This document shows, one piece after another, positions 52,801-64,000 of a stretch of DNA of 64,000 nucleotides. A model generated the notes under the pieces. It was not told the DNA's origin. It searched no databases and saw only the letters and a program-made list of their open reading frames with translations. Within the stretch, counting starts at the first letter, position 1; every line of letters starts with the position of its first letter. Source of the DNA: Perkinsus olseni (taxonomy: Eukaryota > Perkinsozoa > Perkinsida > Perkinsidae); contig JABANP010000003.1 of NCBI GenBank assembly GCA_013115135.1, positions 62,001 to 126,000 on the forward strand. Reading direction: 5' to 3'. The translations under genes and the position numbers were made by a program.

Positions 52801-55800
52801 CCCCTGACAAATGATGAGAGCGTATGACCTCCGCTACTGCTCCACAGACTCACCTCGGGGCTGGCCTCATCAGGGGTCTCTAGCGAGCCCGGGTTCGACG
52901 AAGTGCCTGCCAAGGTGAGTTCTCGGACGCGCAGCCGGTAGAAGACACGCGCCTCTGATCGTATTCTCGCATGACTCACTCGTCGGGGTGTTAGTGGATG
53001 CCAATAATCTACGGTGGAGGTAGGGGTTGACCTCGGCCAGAGAGCACGGCTTCATCACCCACTCCAGAGCCGACCGTCTGAGTAGGCGCAAACTACCGTC
53101 AGAATATACATGGCCCTCATCAGCCGAGGGAGAGCCGATCGACCCCGAACGAATAACCGGGGATCCCATAACGGGAAAAGGAGATGAGGCCCCCACTAGC
53201 TCTGTTGGGAAGGGCAGAAGGGCACCGACCTGATGTAGGTGAGGATGTAAGCACTGTGCGTCTTGCACCCTCGGCTGCCTCCAGCGACGGAAGACCGTCG
53301 GCCCGCAGATCGAGCAGCAGCAGGACGCGCGTCTGCCTCCACGAAGGGATTTTCGAACTCGGCCGGAGTAGGACCGCCAAAGTTATCGTCCACCTGGCCA
53401 ACAACAGAACGTCGAAGAGGCTGCCTGTGGAGATGAAAAGGGCCTACCGCTGCCTCCTTGGTCACTCGGGTGACATTCTCGTCGTCGAACCGGTACCTGT
53501 AGTATTGAGAATGCCCACCTCTAACGCCGAGGAACCGATGCTTACCACTTGTCCTCGCCACCGGGCTGGCCGAGCTCCGGCCGGACAAAGGCGTAGTAGT
53601 GACCACCATAGACGTTGCCGTTGTGGACCAAAACCGTGTGCAGGACATACTCACTATCAGCTGGGTTGGACGGCGCCTCGTACAGCTAAAGAGGAGAACT
53701 CGACTGGACGCAGGGAGTCGAGGAGACGACTCACGTAAGGGGACATGTCCAGCACATCGCCGAATTGGAAGTACTCGTTGACCTTTTGCATGTCCATAGT
53801 GTCCACCGAGAAGCAGAAGCGTTTGAGTTGGATGGTGAAGACCGGCGGCATCGACAGGAGTCTGAGAGGCCGAATCACGAGGGCGGGAAGCGGAGGGGGG
53901 CTGCTGACCTGAGCCCTTTCCGTGCCCGTTGCTTCCCAAACCCTTCCGCATCGTATCTGCTCCAAGCACCTCACCGGGCAAGCTATGTCGTGCGAGGGCC
54001 TACTTATCGTCGCCATCCATGACCTCTGGTTGCAGGTACTCCTTGAGGGAGTCCTCTACCGAACCCAGGGGCTCACCAGTGAGGGAGAGGACGTTCAACT
54101 AAACAACCAGACGGGGAACTGAACCAGGGCGGGCTCCAATCACCCAGTGTGGACCGAGGAAAGGCCGAGGCTGCTGCTGATGCTGGTCACCTGCAGATCG
54201 TAGAAGACCTCCTCCTTGGTGCTCTTGTAGTCGACGTCGAGACACTCGATGTAGTTCTCTAGCCGACCAACGAAGAGGTCTCGTATAAGCTTATCAGACT
54301 TCGACGGTTTCAGCATCTGTCATGTCCCTAGGCACAGGAGCAGTACCACTCCTTTGGTACCTCTTCTAGTTTGTCGCATAGCAGCCGCGATAGCTCTTGG
54401 GCGTCCTGCTGCGTGAAGAGATCTGCTGTGTCCCAGCCGAATGCCCGAACAAGGACTTCTCGGAGCTCACTGCCTTGCTCGTCTCGCCATTAGAGGGCAC
54501 TCTGGAAGATCGGCCTGCTAAAGGCTATAGCGTTGGCAGGTCTGAGGAGCGGAGGACACCCACCGTTGATTCCACTAGATGCCTCCGACGAAGGGGGCGA
54601 GTCGGGCGCCCTAGCGGCGCTCTCGAGTTTGAAGAAGACGTTCTGCAAGGCTAGCACGATTTGAAGGCCATTGGAGGTTGAACGGGAAGGGAGAGGAGGG
54701 CTGCGGTACCAACTTCCCGGAGTCAGCTGCAAGGGTTGAGCAATATCTACATCAACGAAGTGTTGACCTACCGGGGGTGTCATTCTTACACTATTCGGCG
54801 GAATTGTGGTATGAGGAATAAACTCTGTAGTAGACCATTAAGGTAGCAGGTGGCGCCCAGGTTCTCGAGGCCGAAGTAGGGCACGACCGGACCATCATCA
54901 TCAGGTCTGTTACCCTACAGAGACTGCAGTAGACGAGTAACCATAGCGGAGCGGTGAGACTCACTTGAGATTCGACGCCCAAACGCAGCGGCTGAGCTGC
55001 ACATCGCAGAAGCATACGACCGTGCTTGTTGGCCCTGAGGAGCCAGCGACTCCAAGACCATCACCGAAGGATGATATTCCGCCTTACCAACCACCTTCCA
55101 TCAGCTTCTGACACTCCGGAAGGCGAACGACAATCGCAGGGCACTAGCCTGCGCCAACCTCTGATAATGAGACACCCAGGGAGCAGCTCGGCGGCCATGG
55201 GACATTCCAACTCTCACAACTTACGAGTCTGTTGATCCGACGTGGAAGGACTTCCGGTCTTCGCGGAAAACGCTCATCTCCGGGTTCCTGATAGACGGCG
55301 TACGATGATGGACGAGCAAAAGGAACTGGACATGGCGAGGTGAGAGGGTGGCGACCCGCTGGGCTCACTTGAAATTGATAACACTGATACAGAAGTTGAC
55401 CAGACGAAGATACCATTGGTCAGGGAAGTACCTGACGAGGCACGGAGGGGATGAGAAAAGGCGTGCTTGACAGCGGTGCTACTTTCCGGCTTCAGACCGG
55501 AGGCCCCGCTTGCTGGGCGGAACGATCTCGACGAAGGCCGATGGGGCGAAGTCTAGCGGGTTCCGAGCATCACTGGTGCCACAGGGATAGAAGAGGAGGC
55601 GGAAGTTGAATGGCCTGATAGTTAAAAGCCATCAAGATCTGACAACTGCCGGCGCCGTAAGGAGACCCCCATAATGCTACTACAGCGAGGCAACAGCTGC
55701 AGATCCGACCTAGCCCCAGCAGACGATCAGGGTCAGTCGGTAGCAGCCAGCACGCCCACTGGATATTGCTACCCCACGTATTAGCTATCGCGGTAGATTG

Positions 55801-56508
55801 TCGAGGATATTGCTAGTGCATGCAAGCTAGGCCGCTAGCTCTTGCTACAGCCCACACCCAGATATCCTACCCGGCGCTCTTGACAGCATCAGACCTCAAC
55901 GGTTTCCTCGGTACTCTGTTGGTTTCCTCACACATGTCGATCCACATCTCCAACTCCTCATCCCGTGGCGGAGGGATCTCCGGCTCGACGGTATTACCGC
56001 ATCGCGAGTCGTCATCATCTTGAGCGCTGACGCCCGATGAGAAGCTGACCGCATCCTCCTCCTCGCCATCAGGGGAGCCCTCAGGGGTCGACAAGGACTC
56101 ACGCCCGGCTATGTCGGCTACTCGAGGAACCCTAAAGACGACAAAGTCCACCCGCAGACTAGGGGAGGGATCGGGAGAAGGCAACCCGTACTACTTGACA
56201 GGGGGCTCCCCAAGGTCACCGAGGTCGATCATACCGCCGCTTATACCCCGGCCCAACTGCGGCACATCTTGGCTGCTCAGTAACATGCCCTGTTGATCAG
56301 TGTCATCATCGCCGCCGCTGCCATTCTCTCGTAGGTGATGGCTATAGTTCCTCCCTTCTTGCATTTCATTTAATTCATCCCTCTCATCAACACTCCGTTT
56401 CAGAGGTGAGGGCGCGGGAGGCTGCTGCTGCTGCTGCCGTTTGCCCCTACTAGTATCAGCTCCTTCCTTGTCGGGCAAGTCTCGGCAACCTTCTCCAGCC
56501 GAGGTCAT
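49832..56508 (-). CDS. USP7-like: USP7-type ubiquitin carboxyl-terminal hydrolase (MATH-USP)
   Basis: This is a large multi-exon deubiquitinase. ATG 56508 opens MTSAGEGCRDLPDKEGADTS with a Gln/Pro-rich leader and an acidic segment. A MATH-like domain follows (about 55350-55600: FNFRLLFYPCGTSD, WYLRLVNFCISVINFK), the substrate-docking module of USP7. The catalytic core has the Cys box GLENLGATCYLNGLLQSLF (nucleophile Cys), QQDAQELSRLLCDKLEEV, FVGRLENYIECLDVDYKS, PPVFTIQLKRFCFS, and the His box YGGHYYAFVRPELG. C-terminal exons (49832-52640) correspond to the ubiquitin-like tandem region (for example VVWYLPTDMVTDVIRLALDA) and end QVPRHS with TAA at 49832-49834. Catalytic Cys and His are intact. 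Several exons in 51200-53100 are not fixed. USP7 acts in the nucleus on many substrates, including chromatin and DNA-repair proteins. Confidence 0.88.
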
Positions 56509-56875
56509 TTGTCAAGGGCGGCTGCTGCTGTTGACTTTCCCCAACCCACGATCTCACTCCAATGACTGGCACTTAACGCAACTCTCATACAGATCAACGA
56601 TAATCGCTCCCTACGCCCTCTGGCGAACACAAGTACGAAGCGGCGCAACACTTCTGAGGGCTGGAGAAACTCGGGTAAAATACTGCAGTCAATTAAAACT
56701 GGTAAGTGGTATGGTCGTCTGGTGCTTCAACCCCACTTCCTCTTGGCCGCGCCATAGCCATCCTTCATCCAACCTCCAACCTTCCTACCGCCCTTCTTAG
56801 TGTAGTCCCAAGTCACCTAATCCCACCTTGTACTCTCTACTATCCGACCGTCCGTCATCGGCCTACCTCGCCACC

Positions 56876-57157
56876 ATGCTTGATCTTATCAGACGTCGTG
56901 GACTGCGTGACGTCACCAGGCGAGGTCGCTACGTAGGACGACGAAGTCGGGTAGCTCGTCGTCGTCGTCGGCCTGATCAGCAGCGGAACACACTGGTAGC
57001 AAGAAGAGGCTTCGTTCGCTACTATTACTGGTATGACGAGCGAGAGGCTGATCCAGTGGAAGTATCAGCCGGGGCAGTAGCCGAGAGGCCTCCACCCACT
57101 GTGCCAGGGGCTATGCTAGGGCCACTATTAGGGAGACCGCGGCGTGGCAGGGGTTGA
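56876..57157 (+). CDS. small Arg-rich basic protein
   Basis: A single exon of 93 codons with ATG in good context (CACCATGC). The first half is extremely Arg-rich (RRRGLRDVTRRGRYVGRRSR followed by VARRRRR), then FVRYYYWYDERE, an acidic and Pro-rich middle, and a C-terminal GPLLGRPRRGRG. It sits between two minus-strand genes on the opposite strand. Composition suggests nucleic-acid binding (chromatin, RNA or ribosome). It matches no family I recognise. Its reality rests on the intact frame and composition only. Confidence 0.45.
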   Translation: MLDLIRRRGLRDVTRRGRYVGRRSRVARRRRRPDQQRNTLVARRGFVRYYYWYDEREADPVEVSAGAVAERPPPTVPGAMLGPLLGRPRRGRG

Positions 57158-57361
57158 ACTGATCAACGCGAGCAAAGGGTAATTCGACGACACTAGAACA
57201 TACCTCGGACGATCTACCTGCTGCTGCTGCTTACTGGAGGTGTTGCAGTGCCCACTCTGCCCGGTGCCACCTTAACCTAAGCTCGAAAGATACCCATCCC
57301 AAGCCCTCTGGTACCACCACACAGCACTACCTCAAAGGAGCTGGCCGTTACAGAAGGCGTG

Positions 57362-60300
57362 CTAGCAGCTGAGGAGTATCGCGACTGCCCGCCACTGCTG
57401 CTTGGTACTCCCGTCTGACGACCCTGAATGACGAGATGAAAGACCGGTCATGGCAATGTTGCTGTCCCCAGGCTCACTCCCGAAGGCTGACTTGGCAGTC
57501 GTCGACTGTTGTGCCTTGGCTGCTATCTCGTCCCTCTCCCGTTGGAGCTTGTAGTACTCAGTAGTGTAGGTGTCGTCCAACTCCCAACTGAGGAACGACC
57601 TCAGCCCACTACAACAGCGAGCGCAACTCCCTTTCTACCTGTCCTCCGAGTCCACAGGCTTCGACTTTACGTCGGCTATTCGCTGAGTCATCAACGCCTC
57701 CAACTGAAGCAACCCACGCAGTATTCCCGAGAAGGGGCGAATGTCAGCCTCGCACTCTGTCCGCAGCCGCCTTCATCTCCTTCAGCTGCGTCTGCATCTC
57801 CGTCTTCTCATTCTTCATCTGCTCGATTCTGTCGTGTAAAACGGATACCTACGATTATGAATTGGGAGAAATTTGGTATTGAAACCGCTCAAGGGCGAGA
57901 TGTAAGTGCTATCCCCTACCTCATCCTGCTTCGTTTTCAGCTGTCTCTCTGCCTCTTCAGCCTTCTCCTGCGCTCCCGATATGTCCTCATTCCTCGCATC
58001 AGCCTTAGCCGCATCGTCCTCGTTCTTAGACTTCAGTCGATCGTACTCCTACCAAACCCGCCCATCTCCGACAGCGCCTCCCCTGCCCACTACCTTCCTC
58101 GTCTCCTTATGGGCCGCCACTTCCCGATCGAGGTTCCTCTTCTCTTGGTCCGCGTGCGCCTTAGCCTCTGCCAGCTTACTCTGCTGCTCTTCCTTATCAG
58201 CAGTAGTGTTAGCAAGGGCCTGGAGGAAGCGCATGACGTGACGTCGAGCAACACATCGAAGCCCCCTACCGTCCGTGTCTTCTCGTGTTCAGCCTGTTCC
58301 TTAGCTGTTGCTGCCTTAGCCTCATCAGCCTGCCGTCCGAGGCCCTACACAGAGCCGGTTGCCTCCCCAATATAGTGTCCCTGTTCAGCTCGCCTCAATG
58401 GTCTTCTGCATGGACTCCACCTTCCCTGCCAGCTTCCCACCATCCTTCTGAGCTTGAGCCGTCGCCTTCTGCTCCGCCCCGATCTCCTTTTGTATTTGGG
58501 ACACCTCCGCTTTGAGGTCTGAAGGGCAGTATCAGCGGCATCGTCCGCCTTTGCACCACCGACCTTGTAATTGCTTCTTGAGATCATCACGCTCTGCAGT
58601 TGCCGCCTTAGCCGATTCAGTGGCAGCTGCCGTCTCCCCCTCCTTCTCAGCGATCAGAGTCTGTGCATCTTTAGCATTCTGTATCGCCGCCTCCTTCGCC
58701 TGTTGATCATCCGCTAGAACCTGGAGAGGAGCAAATGGCGACCGATGCAGATTGGACCGGAGGACTTCACGTTCACCATACTTGTTTGACTTGGTTCAGC
58801 TCCATGTTGGTCTTATTCAGTTCCTCTGTAGCCGCATTGGACTTCTTCCTCAAGTCAGCGATCCACGCTTGAGTCCTACAAAGCTAACCGATAATACCCC
58901 CAGCGCATCGCCATGATACGTGAAAAGATTCGACCCGATAATCGCCACTGGACAGAGTCAGGCAAAGAGCAACGCACAAGCACTTAAAGAGGGCTCAGCT
59001 CAGCTGAGTCAGCTGCTCTACGCGCCACAGCAATAATTACACAAGGCCTGCGCATAAAAAGCCTGTACTACTGTTCCAGCTGCTTATTCAAATTAGCAGC
59101 GTTAGCCTCAGCCGTTTCCGCCTCTCTCTTCACACTTTCGAGCTTGGCCGACTGAGATCAAGGAAAATTGCCACGTCCCTCCACGCACGACGTCCTACAA
59201 TGTCGTCCTTCTCCTGCTGTGCCTTCTGCAGTGCCGCCTTTTGCTCTACTATCTCATTATCAGCCTCTTCGATCCGCTTGCGCATGTTCGGCAGGTCCGC
59301 AGTCTCCGTCTTCAACCGCTGTATATCATCTTCCGTCTTCTTTAACTACGATACAGCTCCTACAGCTTCCCCGCTAAGACCACAGGCCCTACGCTAGCCT
59401 GGAGATCCGCGGTCTTCTGAGTAATATCGTCCAGCTCCTGTTGAAGTCTATCACGCTCCTCTGTTACACCCGGTACGGCCTGATGCGGAGAGTATCACAG
59501 GTCATAGGATTGGGCGCGCAGCAGACACGGACGGGCCCCTCTCGGTGATTGCCAGAGCTAGTATTAGTAGTACATTAGCCCTTTCAGCCACCGCCGCCGC
59601 CATATCCTCGGCCTCCTTCATCTGATTCTCGGCATCTTCCGCATCCAAGTCAAGCTGCTGCCTCTGAAACCACAGTCGACCTGGACAATATCCTCGTAAC
59701 GCTCCGCCCTATAACTTACCACACGCATGTCCGCCCGCTGCTTCGTCTTCGCCTCAGTAGCCGCATCCTCAGCCGCTTGGATCCGCCCTATCGCATCAGC
59801 ACGAGCGTCCACTGCATCCTTCAGTTGAGCCTAAGCGCCATCAATACCAATTCGGCCGATGCCGCTATCCCCTGGCTACCTGCAGGCCTTGGATCTTGGT
59901 GAAGTTCTCGTTGCCGCTAGAGGCGAACTCACGATTCGCTTGTTCCTCCTTCTCCAACGCCTTCGATAACTGATCAGGAGAAGCTTGACTCGGGCGGAGG
60001 CCTGGGGCCGGCCGCACTACCTGCAATTTCTCGCGACGCACTTTGTCTAGCTCCCGCGTGATGGTGTTGCGCATCTTCTTAGCATCCTTGGCGACCCCTT
60101 CGGCATCATGCTTTGAGTCCGCGATCAACCTTAGATACTTCCTCAGCCCTCTTCTGCTCCGTTTGTGCGTCCTATCAAGTCTCCAATACACGGGCAACGA
60201 CCGCAGTGCAGCGTGTAACCCCCCTACTCCGAGTTCTATCATCAATACTGCCGTTAGCACGACATCATACGAGCCACACAGGAAACAGCTCGTGGGCATG

Positions 60301-61299
60301 CAGGCGAGAAGGCTAGCACAAGTACTGCGGCCGAGTATCCCCGGTACTACCTCCACCATCCTCCTAGCAGCCGCTGCATCCTCTTTCTCGATCACTGCCA
60401 GCAGCAGTAGGCGATCCCTGTCCCGCTGCATGCCGTCCAATAGCAATACTGCCTGGAACAAGATCACGCTTCCAAGCTGAGCAGCCGTGGGTAACGGACC
60501 TCGTTCTTAGCCCTCCTCTGCGCTTCTGCCAGCGACTGCACTCTGCCTCGATACTGCACCTGAGGAGAATGCAGTCACAGCTGATGCATGAGGCTTAGGG
60601 CTGCTGTGAGACAAGCCTAGGAAGCGAGCATGCTATCCTTGAAGGACACTGCTGATTATCAGCATAGCTAGACAGCTAGAATCTATCTATATACCTATGC
60701 TGGTAATCGGCAGCTTATGAAGACCTTACCTATCCCATACTACCTCCTGTTTATACATAGCCGCAGCATGATCTCTCTCCTGCGTGGCTCGAGCAACATC
60801 ACCCTCAACCTTCTGTAACGCTAAGAGCGTCTTGCCGGCTTCTTCCTCGTACCTGCTCACTGTTTTTGAGTCCACGATCGTAAAAAACAGTGCCATACTT
60901 CCGCACAAAACTAGTGAAGGCCTCCAGCTTCGGCCGAAGGCCAGCGTTGACCTTCCTTATCGCTCTGCTGAGCGCTTCCAAGCTCAAAAAAACTTTCCGA
61001 AACGCCGGATAGAGATCCTCGTATCTGAATACGGAGCCTACGCCCAGTCGTTGGCAGCGAGGCGCGACATACTTTCCGAGTGGCATCGAGTCACTGGCGA
61101 GCTCCGCAGCTGCAGTAGCGAGCTTGTCATCGCACAAGTCAAGATCGCGGCAGAGCTGCTGCCATTTGTCTCGGAAGCAGACGAGCTTCCAAGCACCACC
61201 TAATCGACCACGCATTGGGAGTTCCACATAAATTCGACCGCCACTACTGACACCCGGTGGAGCAGTCAACCCTGCAATTGCTAAACTGCGATTAGCCAT
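57362..61299 (-). CDS. long coiled-coil protein
   Basis: ATG 61299 opens MANRSLAIAGLTAPPGVSSG and a folded N-terminal region of about 150 residues with aromatic-rich helices (VFRYEDLYPAFRKVFLSLEA). The rest, split by many short introns, is heptad-rich coiled coil with Ala/Glu/Lys bias, for example RYEEEAGKTLLALQKVEGDV, RKRIEEADNEIVEQKAALQK and KLAEAKAHADQEKRNLDREV. Phrases such as A-x-A-x-x-x-E-K-E recur with about the same phase, suggesting internally duplicated helices. The last exon reads TEYYKLQRERDEIAAKAQQS and stops at about 57362. The architecture fits a cytoskeletal or tethering protein. No motor, SMC head or transmembrane segment was seen. Individual exon borders were not all traced. 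Confidence 0.65.
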
Positions 61300-61993
61300 A
61301 CCAACCGAACCACATCAAGGAGCGAAGCGTCCGACTTGAAGTCGGCGAAAATATTACGAGTGGGGCGTGCGATTCCTCTACCCGCGACTACAAGTGGCAT
61401 CCCCGTGGACTACTACCAACTGGCTCCTCTTTGGGACCCCGCTCAGGCTGGTCAGGACTACGGTTATTCGCACTGAAAGGGTTTGGTTCTGCAGCTTCTA
61501 CTGGCCACTGCTGATCATCGGTAATGATCATGCTAAAAATAAAACTACCGCGCAAGAGCCCATCCCTCCCAAAGAGATCCTTTCCCCAGCCCTCGCCGCC
61601 CAGCATGTGTGAATAAGCTCAACACCCTAGTGATGAAACCATCGTTAAATAGCCAGTGTGTGATGAATACTCAATATTAATAGTAGGCTAAAGTAGGAAC
61701 GCTCAGCCCTGTGGTGCCGTTTTGCCATGTCACAGAGGAGGCATTGGAAGGCATTGCTGGCATCTCTCCCAAACCGAGAGGAAGGCCATCATAACGTCAA
61801 CGCGCTAGCCTTATATTCTGCTTGAGTCCCTCATGTAGTAGTTACTTGACAAATCTTGTCCGTCCGTAAAGTAGTGGCCCCTCTCGAGGTACCTCTTCCT
61901 CTGCTCGACTACCTAAACCAGTGCTACTAATGTCATCCGCTAAAAACTCAACAGCCATTCAACTCGAAGACGCCAGTAAGCGAGACCCGAGTC
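61300..61993. other. intergenic region
   Basis: A spacer of about 700 bases between the ABC-transporter stop and the coiled-coil gene start, both on the minus strand. Open frames at 61367-61612 have no recognisable content. No RNA gene seen. Confidence 0.4.

Positions 61994-64000
<2,007 letters not shown>

Noticed and set aside
57362..61299. Myosin heavy chain or SMC identity for the coiled-coil gene
   Set aside because: No motor head, Walker motifs or hinge domain were seen; only heptad repeats and an unidentified N-terminal region.

Overview
This window is nuclear DNA from a compact, intron-rich protist. Conserved domains are split by very short introns (33 to about 85 bases where both ends can be fixed) with GT-AG borders, and genes are packed tightly on both strands. 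Introns this small, an acylation-type N-terminus on a PKA regulatory subunit, poly-Q RNA regulators and dense packing suggest an alveolate, most likely a perkinsid (Perkinsus). The genus is an inference from style, not from a marker gene. Multi-exon genes are given as whole CDS spans.

Layout. 1-334 (+): 3' end of an unidentified gene with a possible NET-like tail. 4068-559 (-): two tandem PKA regulatory-subunit paralogues separated by 7 bases. 4880-5815 (+): helical protein with a Cys-rich C-terminus. 5964-9311 (+): C2-domain protein with acidic GWDV repeats. 9491-12796 (+): a fusion of two Y-family DNA polymerases, Pol eta followed by REV1. 16902-13262 (-): P/Q-rich coiled-coil protein. 17047-17250 and 22003-22206 (+): two U3 snoRNA copies. 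19274-17417 (-): 2OG-oxygenase-like domain followed by a Ctr copper transporter, possibly one polypeptide. 20768-25344 (-): hypothetical, ankyrin, membrane and acidic-tail proteins. 30603-27505 (-): nicotinate phosphoribosyltransferase with a 26-bp minisatellite in one intron. 32353-31016 (-): NEK-like kinase. 33125-32545 (-): small signal-peptide/TM protein. 34869-33313 (-): phytanoyl-CoA-dioxygenase-like protein. 35911-35189 (-): CCCH zinc-finger protein. 37254-37937 (+): Tim22. 38225-40052 (-): two hypothetical genes. 40235-43138 (+): R3H-SUZ protein. 43664-46732 (+): F-box-like protein and a Pro-rich protein. 49132-46916 (-): Pumilio-family protein. 56508-49832 (-): USP7-type deubiquitinase with a MATH domain. 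56876-57157 (+): small Arg-rich protein. 61299-57362 (-): long coiled-coil protein. 64000-61994 (-): C-terminal half of an ABCC transporter.

The genes form no single pathway. Several are regulators: cAMP signalling, a kinase, a deubiquitinase, an F-box protein, and PUF, R3H-SUZ and CCCH RNA-binding proteins. The outstanding feature is the polymerase fusion. It joins the translesion inserter Pol eta to REV1, which in other eukaryotes meet only through protein-protein contacts. Three single-base frame breaks interrupt otherwise well-conserved coding sequence (near 2324, 11523 and 11964). They look like assembly indels, but recoding or decay is possible.
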